Shown piece after piece: positions 34,373-43,516 of a stretch of 64,000 bases of DNA. How positions within the stretch are numbered: the stretch's first letter is position 1; the number at the start of each line of letters is the position of its first letter. Both the position numbers and the translations under genes were made by a program. Location: IMG/VR virus record IMGVR_UViG_3300035670_000153, positions 1 through 64,000 of that record; one strand, written 5' to 3'. The stretch is from a virus. Below the pieces are notes generated by a model, which saw nothing but the letters and a program-made list of their open reading frames with translations, made no database searches and had not been told where the DNA came from.

Positions 34373-34897
34373 TTAAATCTCTTTACAAAATAAAATACAT
34401 ATATTTTTTATTTCGAAAACATTATCAAATATAGATGATTCAAAAAAATCATATTCTATATTAATTGATATTAAATATTTTTTATCATCAAATATAAATT
34501 GACCACTTGTATAAGTAAGTCCTAACGTTGGTAGTGTTTCTTCTATAAGCATTTCTAACATAATATCTTTACATTCATCTAATGATTTAATATCAAGTTC
34601 GTCACAATCAAAATTATATATTACATCATCTTCATAACCAGAACTATAATTACAAATACCATCACAATCATATTCATCATCATTATCTTCTGATTCTTCA
34701 TTATCACTACAATTACACATATCACATAACCATTTACTATGTCTATCAATATCATCAATATTATATTTTACTTTTTCTTCTTCTGATATCATATTTTCTT
34801 TTAATACTTGTTCTTGTTTTACACGTTCTATATTCGTATTTTCTACTACCTTTGATAATATATTGTATAATTTTTTTTTATCTTCTTCACTAAACAT
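34373..34897 (-). CDS. Hypothetical acidic protein (174 aa)
   Basis: Strongly acidic middle (CDMCNCSDNEESEDNDDEYDC) with several cysteines; flanked by a helical head and a beta-rich end. SD GGAGG. No function recognised; the charge would suit a nucleic-acid mimic or a metal binder. Confidence 0.5.
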   Translation of the reverse strand: MFSEEDKKKLYNILSKVVENTNIERVKQEQVLKENMISEEEKVKYNIDDIDRHSKWLCDMCNCSDNEESEDNDDEYDCDGICNYSSGYEDDVIYNFDCDELDIKSLDECKDIMLEMLIEETLPTLGLTYTSGQFIFDDKKYLISINIEYDFFESSIFDNVFEIKNICILFCKEI

Positions 34898-34950
34898 ATA
34901 AATCCTCCAAAATGCTATTAATATAATTTATAATATAAAGATTATATAAA

Positions 34951-35145
34951 CTATGTAATTGTAAGTTTATATAAAAACAAATCTTCTGAAATAATTTCCC
35001 AATAATCTAGTTTACACCATATACCCATTGGATTTATTCCATCATAAAACCAAAATTCTCCAATCTCTCCATCTGGAATATCAATCCATTTTAATATTCC
35101 ATTTCTTAATTCACCATTTTTACCTCTTATAGATGTTATTTTCAC
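34951..35145 (-). CDS. Hypothetical protein (64 aa, GTG start)
   Basis: The GTG at 35145 has the best distance to AAAGGTGG; two earlier GTG codons overlap that SD. Trp-rich, beta-type (GILKWIDIPDGEIGEFWFYD). Possibly coupled to the small upstream frame 35151-35219. Confidence 0.45.
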   Translation of the reverse strand: MKITSIRGKNGELRNGILKWIDIPDGEIGEFWFYDGINPMGIWCKLDYWEIISEDLFLYKLTIT

Positions 35146-35150
35146 AGCAT

Positions 35151-35219
35151 TCACCACCTTTCAATTAAGGATATGTTAACATGGCTCAATACAAATATCA
35201 ATATATATTTCATTGACAT
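35151..35219 (-). CDS. Possible leader peptide (22 aa)
   Basis: ATG at 35219 with AAAGGA 9 nt upstream; 22 hydrophobic codons ending in TGA, which overlaps the start region of the next gene. Size, SD and overlap suggest a coupled leader peptide; chance is not excluded. Confidence 0.3.
   Translation of the reverse strand: MSMKYILIFVLSHVNISLIERW
35173..35201 (-). promoter_or_regulatory. Weak promoter candidate TTGATA-17-TAACAT
   Basis: Correct spacing but poorer boxes, and it lies within the small frame 35151-35219. It would serve 35145 and 34897. Confidence 0.35.
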
Positions 35220-35274
35220 GATAACTCATCCTTTCAAAACTATTTATTCAAAATAAAGTTTTATGTATAATATT

Positions 35275-35709
35275 TTAATTATCTTTACTAAACCAATTTT
35301 TTACACATTCAATACATATTTTTTTAATGTTTTCAATAGGAACATCTTCTCCTTTATTAAAGCTATCTTCTTCTATTTGTTCAGCTAAACATTTTTTATT
35401 ATTTAACATTGGAGTACAAATATTATAATCAATATCTAAATTAGATATAAATTTAGCCATATTATCAATTAATTTATCCTTATCTTTACTAATCTTTCTA
35501 GCTTGTTTTATATCATCTATATACCCAAGTAAGTCTTTTGAATATGTAATGTCTTTTTCATTAACTTTAAACATAGCACAGTAGTAAAAATATGGTGTTC
35601 TTGTGTTAAATTTATATTTATTATCAATAATTAACTCACATTCTAAATTATCCTCATTAAAATGTTTACAGTTAGCACAACATTTTATATGTAACATATT
35701 TTTTATCAT
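35275..35709 (-). CDS. Cysteine-rich hypothetical protein (144 aa)
   Basis: N-terminal CCANCKHFNEDNLECEL and a later YYCAMF give a four-Cys cluster of the type seen in small phage zinc proteins; the C-terminus has another pair (CLAEQ, ICIECVKNWF). SD AAGGAG. No function recognised. Confidence 0.5.
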   Translation of the reverse strand: MIKNMLHIKCCANCKHFNEDNLECELIIDNKYKFNTRTPYFYYCAMFKVNEKDITYSKDLLGYIDDIKQARKISKDKDKLIDNMAKFISNLDIDYNICTPMLNNKKCLAEQIEEDSFNKGEDVPIENIKKICIECVKNWFSKDN

Positions 35710-35732
35710 ATTTGTTCTCCTTAAATTTATTA

Positions 35733-36479
35733 TTATATAAATATTTTATTACACAATCCACCTTTACGATGAATAGATTGTTGGTGTTGGTCTGGAAATC
35801 TTGCAGGATGTAAATTATACCATACTGGTCTTCCTCCATATGATAATTCATTTAAATGGTGTGCATCAAAACGCTGACCTTTACATCTTATTATTTTACC
35901 ATTTTTACTATATAAATCATCCTTATAAGTTCCCCATTTATTGCCTGTTTCATGTTGCCATTCTTCTATTAAATCTGCCCTCATTTTACTAAACTCTTGT
36001 CTTGCTATTTTATTTTGTTCAGATGTTTGTTTTGTGTATCTATGAGATTCAATATCCTCTTGTAAAAGTTTTCTTTGTTTATAACTAATATCTACTCCAG
36101 TTATTTTTTCTACATCAGATAAATAGTCTTTAAATCTTCCATCAAACTTAATATAATACTTATCTAAATTTTTATTCCTATTATTTATAAAATTGCTATC
36201 GTCTCCATCTTTTTTACGTTTTTTTTTACTACTTTCAAATCTAAAACTATCTCCAACAGTCCTATTTCTTTTTTTAAATATTTCTCTTATGCTATCTTTT
36301 TTATAAATATATTGTTTATTATCTTTACTTCTAGTATTATATTTTTTACGTCTAGCTATTTCTTTTTGTAAATCTTTTTCTTTAATTAATTCATTTGACT
36401 TCATTCTTCTTTTAAATATAGGCATTGTAATTTGTTGTGTTTTTTGTACTATTTTATTTAAATTGTTGAATAAATTCAT
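35733..36479 (-). CDS. HNH-type nuclease with toxin-like C-terminal domain
   Basis: 248 aa. Very basic, Lys/Arg-rich N-terminal half (about 20-100), a helical middle, and a C-terminal domain with RFDAHHLNELSYGG, then PVWYNLHPARFPDQHQ and SIHRKGG. This HH...N...H pattern is the one found at the end of bacterial polymorphic toxins of the LXG/colicin-like HNH group. There is no secretion signal or visible immunity gene. It may degrade host DNA, or be a homing-type nuclease. Own consensus promoter. Confidence 0.75.
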   Translation of the reverse strand: MNLFNNLNKIVQKTQQITMPIFKRRMKSNELIKEKDLQKEIARRKKYNTRSKDNKQYIYKKDSIREIFKKRNRTVGDSFRFESSKKKRKKDGDDSNFINNRNKNLDKYYIKFDGRFKDYLSDVEKITGVDISYKQRKLLQEDIESHRYTKQTSEQNKIARQEFSKMRADLIEEWQHETGNKWGTYKDDLYSKNGKIIRCKGQRFDAHHLNELSYGGRPVWYNLHPARFPDQHQQSIHRKGGLCNKIFI

Positions 36480-36518
36480 TTATTATCCTCTCTTTCTATT
36501 TATATCTTTTTCAATATT

Positions 36519-36547
36519 ATTATATTACTAAATAATTAATTTGTCAA
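36519..36547 (-). promoter_or_regulatory. Consensus promoter TTGACA-17-TATAAT
   Basis: -35 at 36547-36542, -10 at 36524-36519. Drives the HNH nuclease gene and those after it. Confidence 0.9.
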
Positions 36548-36590
36548 ATCAATTATTTAATTTATTTAATACGATTTATATAACACATAA

Positions 36591-36624
36591 TATATAGAGT
36601 AAATTTTTAAATCTACTCTATATA
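36591..36624 (-). terminator. Intrinsic terminator after the RecD2-like helicase
   Basis: Stem TATATAGAGTA / TACTCTATATA with a 12-nt loop, A/T-rich flanks. Confidence 0.75.
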
Positions 36625-36637
36625 TTTATTATATTGG

Positions 36638-38890
36638 TTATTTCATTTCATTTATTAATTCAGGTAAAAATGTATTTTTAATAGGTGTTTTTGTTTCAGA
36701 TATAGCATATCTTATAGCCTTGTTTTCTCCACATAATACACAATATTTCTTAGCTCTTGTTATAGCTGTATATAGTAACTCACAAGATAAAAGTGTATAA
36801 GCAGAATAATCAACACCTACTATAACAGTATTCCACTCAGCCCCTTGAGATTTATGAACACTTATAGCATAAGCTAATTGGATATATTTCCATGAACCTT
36901 TAGAAACAATAACTTTACCAATTGTATCAAAATCTATTACCATTAATTTTTCTGCTTGATTAATTTTTATAATTATTCCCATAGTACCATTAAATACAGC
37001 AGTTGTAATTCCTTGTGTATTAACTAATTCATAGTCATTTTGAATATTAATAACTTTATCCCCTTCTCTTAATTCATAACTTTTATCTTTACTAACTTCT
37101 ACCGTTACAAATGAAGAACTATTAGGATTATATATTTGTTGAAGTTTATTATTGATGTTGAAAGTAGATATATTTCCCCTCTCTTTTAATGGAACAATAA
37201 TCTGTATATCTAAAATATTATTTACTCTTTTTAGATGCTTATTAAATTGTTTAATTAAATATAAATCACTTTCATCATTATTAGAATAAATATCTAATTC
37301 TAAATCTTGTAATTCTCCTAGAATAGTATTCCCTTCATATCCTTTATTAAATATTTGTTCTTGTTTTCTGATTTTTATTGATTCCATTACTATTTTACTT
37401 TTTTGTGCTTGTCGATGTATTATTGTAAGTGTTACACTAGGAATAATATTTGTTGTTAATAAATCATGAAATACATTACATGTACCTATTGAACTTAATT
37501 GTCCTGCATCTCCTAATATTATTAATTTTGCTCCTGTAGGTATAGCACACAGTAAATCATAGAATAAATCTCCACCTATCATCGATGCTTCATCTATAAT
37601 AATAACATCGTTTTCTAATGGTGTATTAGAATTATATGTAAATGTACCATCTTTAGTAGCTCCAAGTAATCTATGAATAGTATATCCATCATATCCTGTA
37701 ATTTCTTTTAGCCTATTTGCTGCTTTACCAGATAAAGCTGTTTGTGCAAAATTATTACTATTTAATACTGCAAGTATTAACTTGACCACAGAACTTTTAC
37801 CAGTTCCTCCGTATCCTGTAATACATATTACATTATTTTCTAATGCTTTTTTTAATCCATTAATTTGTTCATCTGTATATTTAATATCATATTTATTTTC
37901 TTCTATTTCGACTATTTTTCCCCAATCATCATAATTATTATTAACTTTTGCTTTTTGTAATCTTATTATTTCTTTTAATATATTTGTTTCTAAATTTCTT
38001 AATTTCATTAATCCTAATCTACTCTTATCATCTGCCAACCATAATTGTTTATTTAAAACCATATCTTTAATAACATTTCCAATAACAAATCTATCTACTG
38101 TCCCAATGGTTTTTTCTAAATTAAACAGTAAATCTCTCACTAATATCCATGAATTTCCATTATAAGCTTCTTCATTAAGATAGTTCATAATGTATGCCTT
38201 TATTCTAATATCAGATGATAAGGATATACCACTATTAATCGCATAAGTATCTGCTTTTTTAAATCCTATTCCATTAATATCTTGACAAAGAATATAAGGA
38301 TTTTTTTTAAATGCTTTAACTAGTAAATCAGGGGATTTATAATAATCAACCATTTTTGCTATCATTTCTTGTGATACTCCTATTTCACCTAATTCAATTA
38401 ATGCAGTAGAATAATCTATATTTTTTTTAAACTGTTTAACCATTTTTATTGCTGTGGTTACACCTATTCCTTTAACAAGTTGTAATGTTTGAATATCTCC
38501 TTCTTGTATAACTTTAAATGGATTAGGTAATGCATTGTATAAATTATCAATTTGTAAAGGTGTTAAGATATATTCTAAATATTTTTTTTGTTTCTCTTCT
38601 GTACTAACATCTACATCTTGACTTATAAACATTAATTCGTATTGAATTCCCCATTTATCATCATTAATCTGTTTAGCTGTTATATTATATTCGTATGCCT
38701 TATTCATAGTAGGCATCTTACCTTTAATGCAAAATGAATTATATTTATCAACGATTGGATTTGAATATATATCATCTACAATCATATCTTTAGGAATAAC
38801 TGTAACTATACCAAAATCATCTTTATGATATTTAACCCAATATATTCCTACTTTACCTTTTATCAATATAGGATTATTTTTTTCTGACAT
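36638..38890 (-). CDS. RecD2-like superfamily 1B helicase
   Basis: 750 aa. N-terminal OB-like and helix-hairpin-helix region (about 100-200, with VKGIGVTTAIKMVKQF), then Walker A GYGGTGKSSV (about 360), AIHRLLG-type motif, Walker B DVIIIDEASM, and a C-terminal UvrD_C_2 block with VHKSQGAEWNTVIV and LLYTAITRAKK. This order is that of RecD2/TraA 5'-3' DNA helicases. Likely serves phage recombination or fork processing. Own promoter, terminator before the HNH operon. Confidence 0.88.
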   Translation of the reverse strand: MSEKNNPILIKGKVGIYWVKYHKDDFGIVTVIPKDMIVDDIYSNPIVDKYNSFCIKGKMPTMNKAYEYNITAKQINDDKWGIQYELMFISQDVDVSTEEKQKKYLEYILTPLQIDNLYNALPNPFKVIQEGDIQTLQLVKGIGVTTAIKMVKQFKKNIDYSTALIELGEIGVSQEMIAKMVDYYKSPDLLVKAFKKNPYILCQDINGIGFKKADTYAINSGISLSSDIRIKAYIMNYLNEEAYNGNSWILVRDLLFNLEKTIGTVDRFVIGNVIKDMVLNKQLWLADDKSRLGLMKLRNLETNILKEIIRLQKAKVNNNYDDWGKIVEIEENKYDIKYTDEQINGLKKALENNVICITGYGGTGKSSVVKLILAVLNSNNFAQTALSGKAANRLKEITGYDGYTIHRLLGATKDGTFTYNSNTPLENDVIIIDEASMIGGDLFYDLLCAIPTGAKLIILGDAGQLSSIGTCNVFHDLLTTNIIPSVTLTIIHRQAQKSKIVMESIKIRKQEQIFNKGYEGNTILGELQDLELDIYSNNDESDLYLIKQFNKHLKRVNNILDIQIIVPLKERGNISTFNINNKLQQIYNPNSSSFVTVEVSKDKSYELREGDKVINIQNDYELVNTQGITTAVFNGTMGIIIKINQAEKLMVIDFDTIGKVIVSKGSWKYIQLAYAISVHKSQGAEWNTVIVGVDYSAYTLLSCELLYTAITRAKKYCVLCGENKAIRYAISETKTPIKNTFLPELINEMK

Positions 38891-38913
38891 GCTATCACAC
38901 CTTTCTATGAAAT

Positions 38914-38957
38914 AAAATCCTCTAATATATTATATTATAATTAGAGGATTTTGTCAA
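38914..38957 (-). promoter_or_regulatory. Consensus promoter TTGACA-17-TATAAT within a 13-bp inverted repeat
   Basis: -35 at 38957-38952, -10 at 38934-38929. Arms AAAATCCTCTAAT (38914-38926) and ATTAGAGGATTTT (38940-38952) flank the -10; the expected start falls within the downstream arm, so only read-through from the polymerase gene forms the hairpin. Confidence 0.88.
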
Positions 38958-38963
38958 TAATTA

Positions 38964-41900
38964 TTATCCGAATCTAAGAACTACATATTCTTTTAATACA
39001 TTTTCTTTTTCATCTATTGTTTCATATTTACCATCTATACGTTTTACTTTATTTTCTTCATATATTTTAGGTATTTTTAATATATCAAATAATCCAAATA
39101 TATATTTTTTATCTTGCCAAATATGACCATCTTTAATCCTAGCATATGTTAAAGTCCCATCATTGATTTTATATAATTCTATAAAAGGTTTATTTTTATC
39201 TTGTTTAAAAGCTAATTTAGATACTATATAATAATCATCTGCTAGAGTTTTTTCTTTAAGTTTAATATAACCAATATATTCATTTTCTAAAAATGCTTGT
39301 TCTGATAAAGGTAATTTTTCATCTTTAATATCTTTACATAATTCATTAAGCAATTCTCTTGATTGAATATCTTTAAATGTTTTATCCGTTGATTTTGAAT
39401 ATTTATTTAATAATATCATCATCTTATCATCATTTTCATATTTAGATTTTTTTATGGTTTTAGCTGTATAGAATATGTCAAATAACTCTATTATTTTTAA
39501 TAATTTTTTATTTTTACCAAACGCTTCAAAGTAATTTATTTCTGTTAATATTTTTAGTTGTCTTTTATCTAAACAAGTCTTTTCATTTATATCAATTAAT
39601 AAATCTATAAAAGTATTATAACTATTGATTGATAAAGCATATAGGTCTTCTGCACATTGTTGATTCATAAATTTAATAGATAACATAGATTCATTAATAG
39701 ATTTTAAAGATGATACTGCTGTAAATCCTCTATTGTCATTACCAAATTTTAAATCTCCTAATTTAATACTAAATGCTACACCCATTTCTTGTTTGAATTT
39801 AGATACTTTATTTTTATTGCCTTTTTGAGAGTAATATTCTAACATAACCTCATAAAACTCTAATGGGTAATTAGATTTTAGATAGGCACAGAAAACTGAA
39901 TCTAAAGCATAACAGTATGCATGCGATGCGTTGAACCCGTACTGCGATGCATCTTCTATAATCTGCCAAACCTTTTTACTCATTTCTGTTGCATTATAAA
40001 AATCTATTCCATCATCATTTATTATCTTTTCTCTAAATCCATCTAAAAATCTTTCTTGTAACGGTTTTACTATTTTAGGCTTTTTCTTTGAAATTGCTTT
40101 TATAATACTATATGTTTCATCTTTTGGAAATCCTGCATAAGCTAATGTTGCCATCATTTGTTCTTGATATAAAACAAATGACATAGGTAATTCTTCTGTT
40201 TGTAATATTTTATCAAATGATGGGATACCATATTCAAATGGCTCTCTTGATTCAAATATATTATACATACTCTTAAAACTTGGTCTAATAGCTGCAATAA
40301 ATGCTGTTAACTCAGATATATTACTTGGTTTATATCTCATTGATTTTTTTGTTGTAGATTCTTTCTCAACTTGATTTACTCCCATAGTATGTCCATCTGC
40401 ATAAACATTCCAAGTTTTTTTATCAGTTTTTATAATTTGCATTATTTCATTAACTGTATGATGCTTAATTCCTATTCTATTATATACTTTAGCAATAAGT
40501 AAAGTAACATCTGTTTTTAATAAATCATTTTTAAGGAATTTATAATCTTCTGCGATAGCACCATCTATAACAGTTACAATTACTTCTTTTTTACTTGTTT
40601 CGCTTTTAATTTTCATTAATCCTAGTTCAGATTTAATATCTCCTGAGTACAGTAAATAGCCACATGGATGAATACTTTTTGATGCTATTATACCTTTATA
40701 TTTTTTAGATTCCTCATATATGTCTTTATATTTAACATCTACATAATCATAAACATCAACTAAATCTTTTTCATCATCATCTGTATATAATAAAGCTTTT
40801 TGATATTTATCAAGTTGTTTAGTTACTTCATTAGCTACTTCAAATGATATATTTTGTGATTTTGCATAAAGTTTAAATGCAGATGAATCCTTAAAAGTTC
40901 CCCATGCTATCATAGGATAAACATGTTCTGTTCCAAGTATGTTTTTTTGGGCATCTACAAAAATATCTATTGTTCCTATATTATGGTCTATATCAGGTAA
41001 TGAACCTGTTTGTAATATACGAGATTCAGACATAAATCTTTCAGGATATAATCTAACAGGAGATGTTAATCTATCTGTATTGCTAAATCCTAATAGTGTA
41101 TTAGTTAAAAAACTAGCACCAGAACCCCTGCCACTTTTAGTTATAATCCCTCCATTTTTAATACCTTCTTTAATAATTTGATAATTCAATAAAAAATAAT
41201 CAGCCATCTTTGTATTTATTACAATACGAGCTTCTTCTTTGATTGCTTCTTTATAATTATTATGTTCTTCTAAAGGAATAGTTTCTCCAAATTCATTCCA
41301 TGATTCAATTAACAAGCTTTTATAAATATCATCTTTTTCTTTCTGTGTTTTATTAGGATATATTGTCGGCAATTTAATGTTCTTACTAAATTCAATATCT
41401 TCAAACTCTAGTAATAAATTTGTATTTTTCATAGCTCTTAAAATTTCTATTTCAGATAAAACACCTTGTTCTTTAAATCTATTAAAAGCTGTTTCTCCAT
41501 TAGGATAATCTAAAAACCATCCTTCTTCATCTTCATATCTTACACCTTTAGCCTCTAATACGTCTAATCTTCCTTGAGCATCATTTGGGTATATATAATG
41601 ACTATCACATCCCATAATAATGTCTATACCTTTTTTATGGCTTAATTCTATAATACGTTTATTAATTTCTTTTTGTTTTGTAGTATTGTGATATTGTACT
41701 TCTAAAAAGAAATTTTCTTTGAAATGATTATGTAATTTATTTATTATTTCTTCGATATTTTCATAATAAAAAAATGTTAAACATGCACTAGTAATCATTA
41801 CGTTTTTAGGATTAATACTTAATAATAAATCTAAATCTAATCTTGGCTTGTAATAATAACCATCGATATTTGCGTCTGACAAAATACGATTGATATCTTT

Positions 41901-42200
41901 ACGTCCATTTTCATTTTTTGCTAAAATACACATATGAGAATTAGTTCTGTCTTTTTCAAATCTATCTATAACCCAATATGCTTCAACTCCAAAAATAAAT
42001 TTCAAATTATACTTTTTAGCATACTCATAAACTTCATAGTATCTCCCTTGGAAACCATGTTCCATACTGCAAATTGTTTTATGTCCTAATTCAACGGCTC
42101 TTTTTGCATATTCTTCATTTGTAGTAGCTGAATCAGGAGTAAATACATTAGAATAATGAGAATGTCTATGATAGTTTTGAAATATTAAGTCTTTTTGCAT
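38964..42200 (-). CDS. dnaE: DNA polymerase III alpha subunit, DnaE-type
   Basis: 1078 aa. N-terminal PHP domain (NYHRHSHYSN, SMEHG, GCDSHY), then the C-family polymerase palm with GRGSGAS and the metal pair in SLPDIDHN. A later NASHAYCYALDSVFCAYLKS segment is the fingers region. No exonuclease insertion as in PolC, so it is the DnaE form, close to usual length. It would be the phage replicative polymerase; primase, DnaB-type helicase, SSB and ligase are close by. Own promoter, with a leader hairpin. SD AAAGGAG. Confidence 0.93.
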   Translation of the reverse strand: MQKDLIFQNYHRHSHYSNVFTPDSATTNEEYAKRAVELGHKTICSMEHGFQGRYYEVYEYAKKYNLKFIFGVEAYWVIDRFEKDRTNSHMCILAKNENGRKDINRILSDANIDGYYYKPRLDLDLLLSINPKNVMITSACLTFFYYENIEEIINKLHNHFKENFFLEVQYHNTTKQKEINKRIIELSHKKGIDIIMGCDSHYIYPNDAQGRLDVLEAKGVRYEDEEGWFLDYPNGETAFNRFKEQGVLSEIEILRAMKNTNLLLEFEDIEFSKNIKLPTIYPNKTQKEKDDIYKSLLIESWNEFGETIPLEEHNNYKEAIKEEARIVINTKMADYFLLNYQIIKEGIKNGGIITKSGRGSGASFLTNTLLGFSNTDRLTSPVRLYPERFMSESRILQTGSLPDIDHNIGTIDIFVDAQKNILGTEHVYPMIAWGTFKDSSAFKLYAKSQNISFEVANEVTKQLDKYQKALLYTDDDEKDLVDVYDYVDVKYKDIYEESKKYKGIIASKSIHPCGYLLYSGDIKSELGLMKIKSETSKKEVIVTVIDGAIAEDYKFLKNDLLKTDVTLLIAKVYNRIGIKHHTVNEIMQIIKTDKKTWNVYADGHTMGVNQVEKESTTKKSMRYKPSNISELTAFIAAIRPSFKSMYNIFESREPFEYGIPSFDKILQTEELPMSFVLYQEQMMATLAYAGFPKDETYSIIKAISKKKPKIVKPLQERFLDGFREKIINDDGIDFYNATEMSKKVWQIIEDASQYGFNASHAYCYALDSVFCAYLKSNYPLEFYEVMLEYYSQKGNKNKVSKFKQEMGVAFSIKLGDLKFGNDNRGFTAVSSLKSINESMLSIKFMNQQCAEDLYALSINSYNTFIDLLIDINEKTCLDKRQLKILTEINYFEAFGKNKKLLKIIELFDIFYTAKTIKKSKYENDDKMMILLNKYSKSTDKTFKDIQSRELLNELCKDIKDEKLPLSEQAFLENEYIGYIKLKEKTLADDYYIVSKLAFKQDKNKPFIELYKINDGTLTYARIKDGHIWQDKKYIFGLFDILKIPKIYEENKVKRIDGKYETIDEKENVLKEYVVLRFG

Positions 42201-42224
42201 TATAATCTCCTTTCTAAAATAAAA

Positions 42225-42249
42225 AAGTTGATAAATATATTATCAACTT
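42225..42249 (-). terminator. Terminator hairpin in the dnaE promoter-leader
   Basis: Perfect 10-bp stem AAGTTGATAA / TTATCAACTT, loop of 5, then TTTTTTATTTT on the minus strand. It lies directly downstream of the -10 at 42256-42251, so the likely transcription start is inside the 5' arm. Confidence 0.85.
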
Positions 42250-42250
42250 A

Positions 42251-42279
42251 ATTATATCATTTACTTTTTACTTTGTCAA
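42251..42279 (-). promoter_or_regulatory. Consensus promoter TTGACA-17-TATAAT for dnaE
   Basis: -35 at 42279-42274, -10 at 42256-42251, with TGA before the -10 (extended). Confidence 0.92.
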
Positions 42280-42295
42280 AGAGTAATTTATATTA

Positions 42296-43489
42296 TTATA
42301 ATAACCCCAATGTTTCCAAAATACTTTCATCATTATCTTCTTCATCTTTATAATTATTAATAGATTGATTTTTATTATTACCATTAAAAAATTTCTGAGA
42401 ATCTAAAAATTTCTTATAACATTTACATTGAATAGGTCTATATCCACATATATTACTACAAAAGAAGAAATCTTTTTCTAATACTTCTCTTTCCCATATC
42501 TTATTTTTTTCATCTTCATTTATAGCTTGTTCTGTAAGTTTTTCTTTTTTATAAATTTCAATAATTTTATCATTTAACTCTTCTTCAAGGTTTGATGTTA
42601 TTTCTTTAGATAATGGTATGTAAATATAACAATCAGATACAATATATTTTTGTTTTATATCATCAGGAAATGAATTCAAATTATTATCTTCAATAGCTTT
42701 ATCTAACATTTGTTCTATTTCAAATTCACTATATTGTTTGCTATCTTTTAAATTCATTCTTAAAGGACTTTTAATTTTAGCTACCCATGACCATCTTTCG
42801 GAATTAGTAGTTTTTTCTTTTCCATTTTTTTGGATATAAGTTATTGAATTATATTTTAAAAAATTCCATCTGATTTTTATATTTTCTAATGGAATTCCTT
42901 TTTGATTTAATCCTAAAGCATATAATATTAATTGTCTACCTTCTTTTTCAATTTTTGCACCTGTATAAATTGTACTACTTTTATAATCGGTTATTATATA
43001 ATCATTTTCATTTTTGTGTATAGCATCTATATATCCTTGAAAGTAGTTATTCCCTACTTTAATCATAATATGTTGTTCACATAATACTTTTTTTTGTACT
43101 GGTATATGATTAGAAAAAAAATGACGCATACAAGTAAAATATTTATCTTCTATATTTTGATTACGTTCTTTATTATTTTTATCAAATTTTTTTTCATCCA
43201 TTACCATTGTTAAAATACACATTTCAGATTCTGTTATCATATCTTCATATGTTATAATGCCTTTATAGAATTTTTCTAAAATATCGTGAAATTGTCCTCC
43301 TAAAATAGAATATATATTTGTATCTAATTCTTTAATGTTTCTAATATATTTTAAGTAATAAGAATAAGAGCAATTAATGTAGCAATTAACCCTTGAAAAA
43401 CTCCATATCCTAGATACGTTATATTTCTTTTTTAAATCCTCCAAACTAGTTTTATATGATTCTTGATTTGATACATTTTTTTTATCCAT
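42296..43489 (-). CDS. PD-(D/E)XK nuclease of the RecB/Cas4/AddB type with probable Fe-S cluster
   Basis: 397 aa. SFSRVNCYINCSYSYYLKYIR at the start is typical of this class; GGQFHDILEKFY follows. The catalytic core is YIDAIHKNENDYIITDYKSS with Asp and the D-x-K pair. One Cys near the N-terminus plus CSNICGYRPIQCKC near the end give the four ligands of an Fe-S cluster as in AddB/Cas4. Likely a single-strand exonuclease in recombination or replication. Last gene of the primase-helicase operon. Confidence 0.82.
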   Translation of the reverse strand: MDKKNVSNQESYKTSLEDLKKKYNVSRIWSFSRVNCYINCSYSYYLKYIRNIKELDTNIYSILGGQFHDILEKFYKGIITYEDMITESEMCILTMVMDEKKFDKNNKERNQNIEDKYFTCMRHFFSNHIPVQKKVLCEQHIMIKVGNNYFQGYIDAIHKNENDYIITDYKSSTIYTGAKIEKEGRQLILYALGLNQKGIPLENIKIRWNFLKYNSITYIQKNGKEKTTNSERWSWVAKIKSPLRMNLKDSKQYSEFEIEQMLDKAIEDNNLNSFPDDIKQKYIVSDCYIYIPLSKEITSNLEEELNDKIIEIYKKEKLTEQAINEDEKNKIWEREVLEKDFFFCSNICGYRPIQCKCYKKFLDSQKFFNGNNKNQSINNYKDEEDNDESILETLGLL

Positions 43490-43516
43490 AAATCACCTAT
43501 TTCCTATTATTATAAT

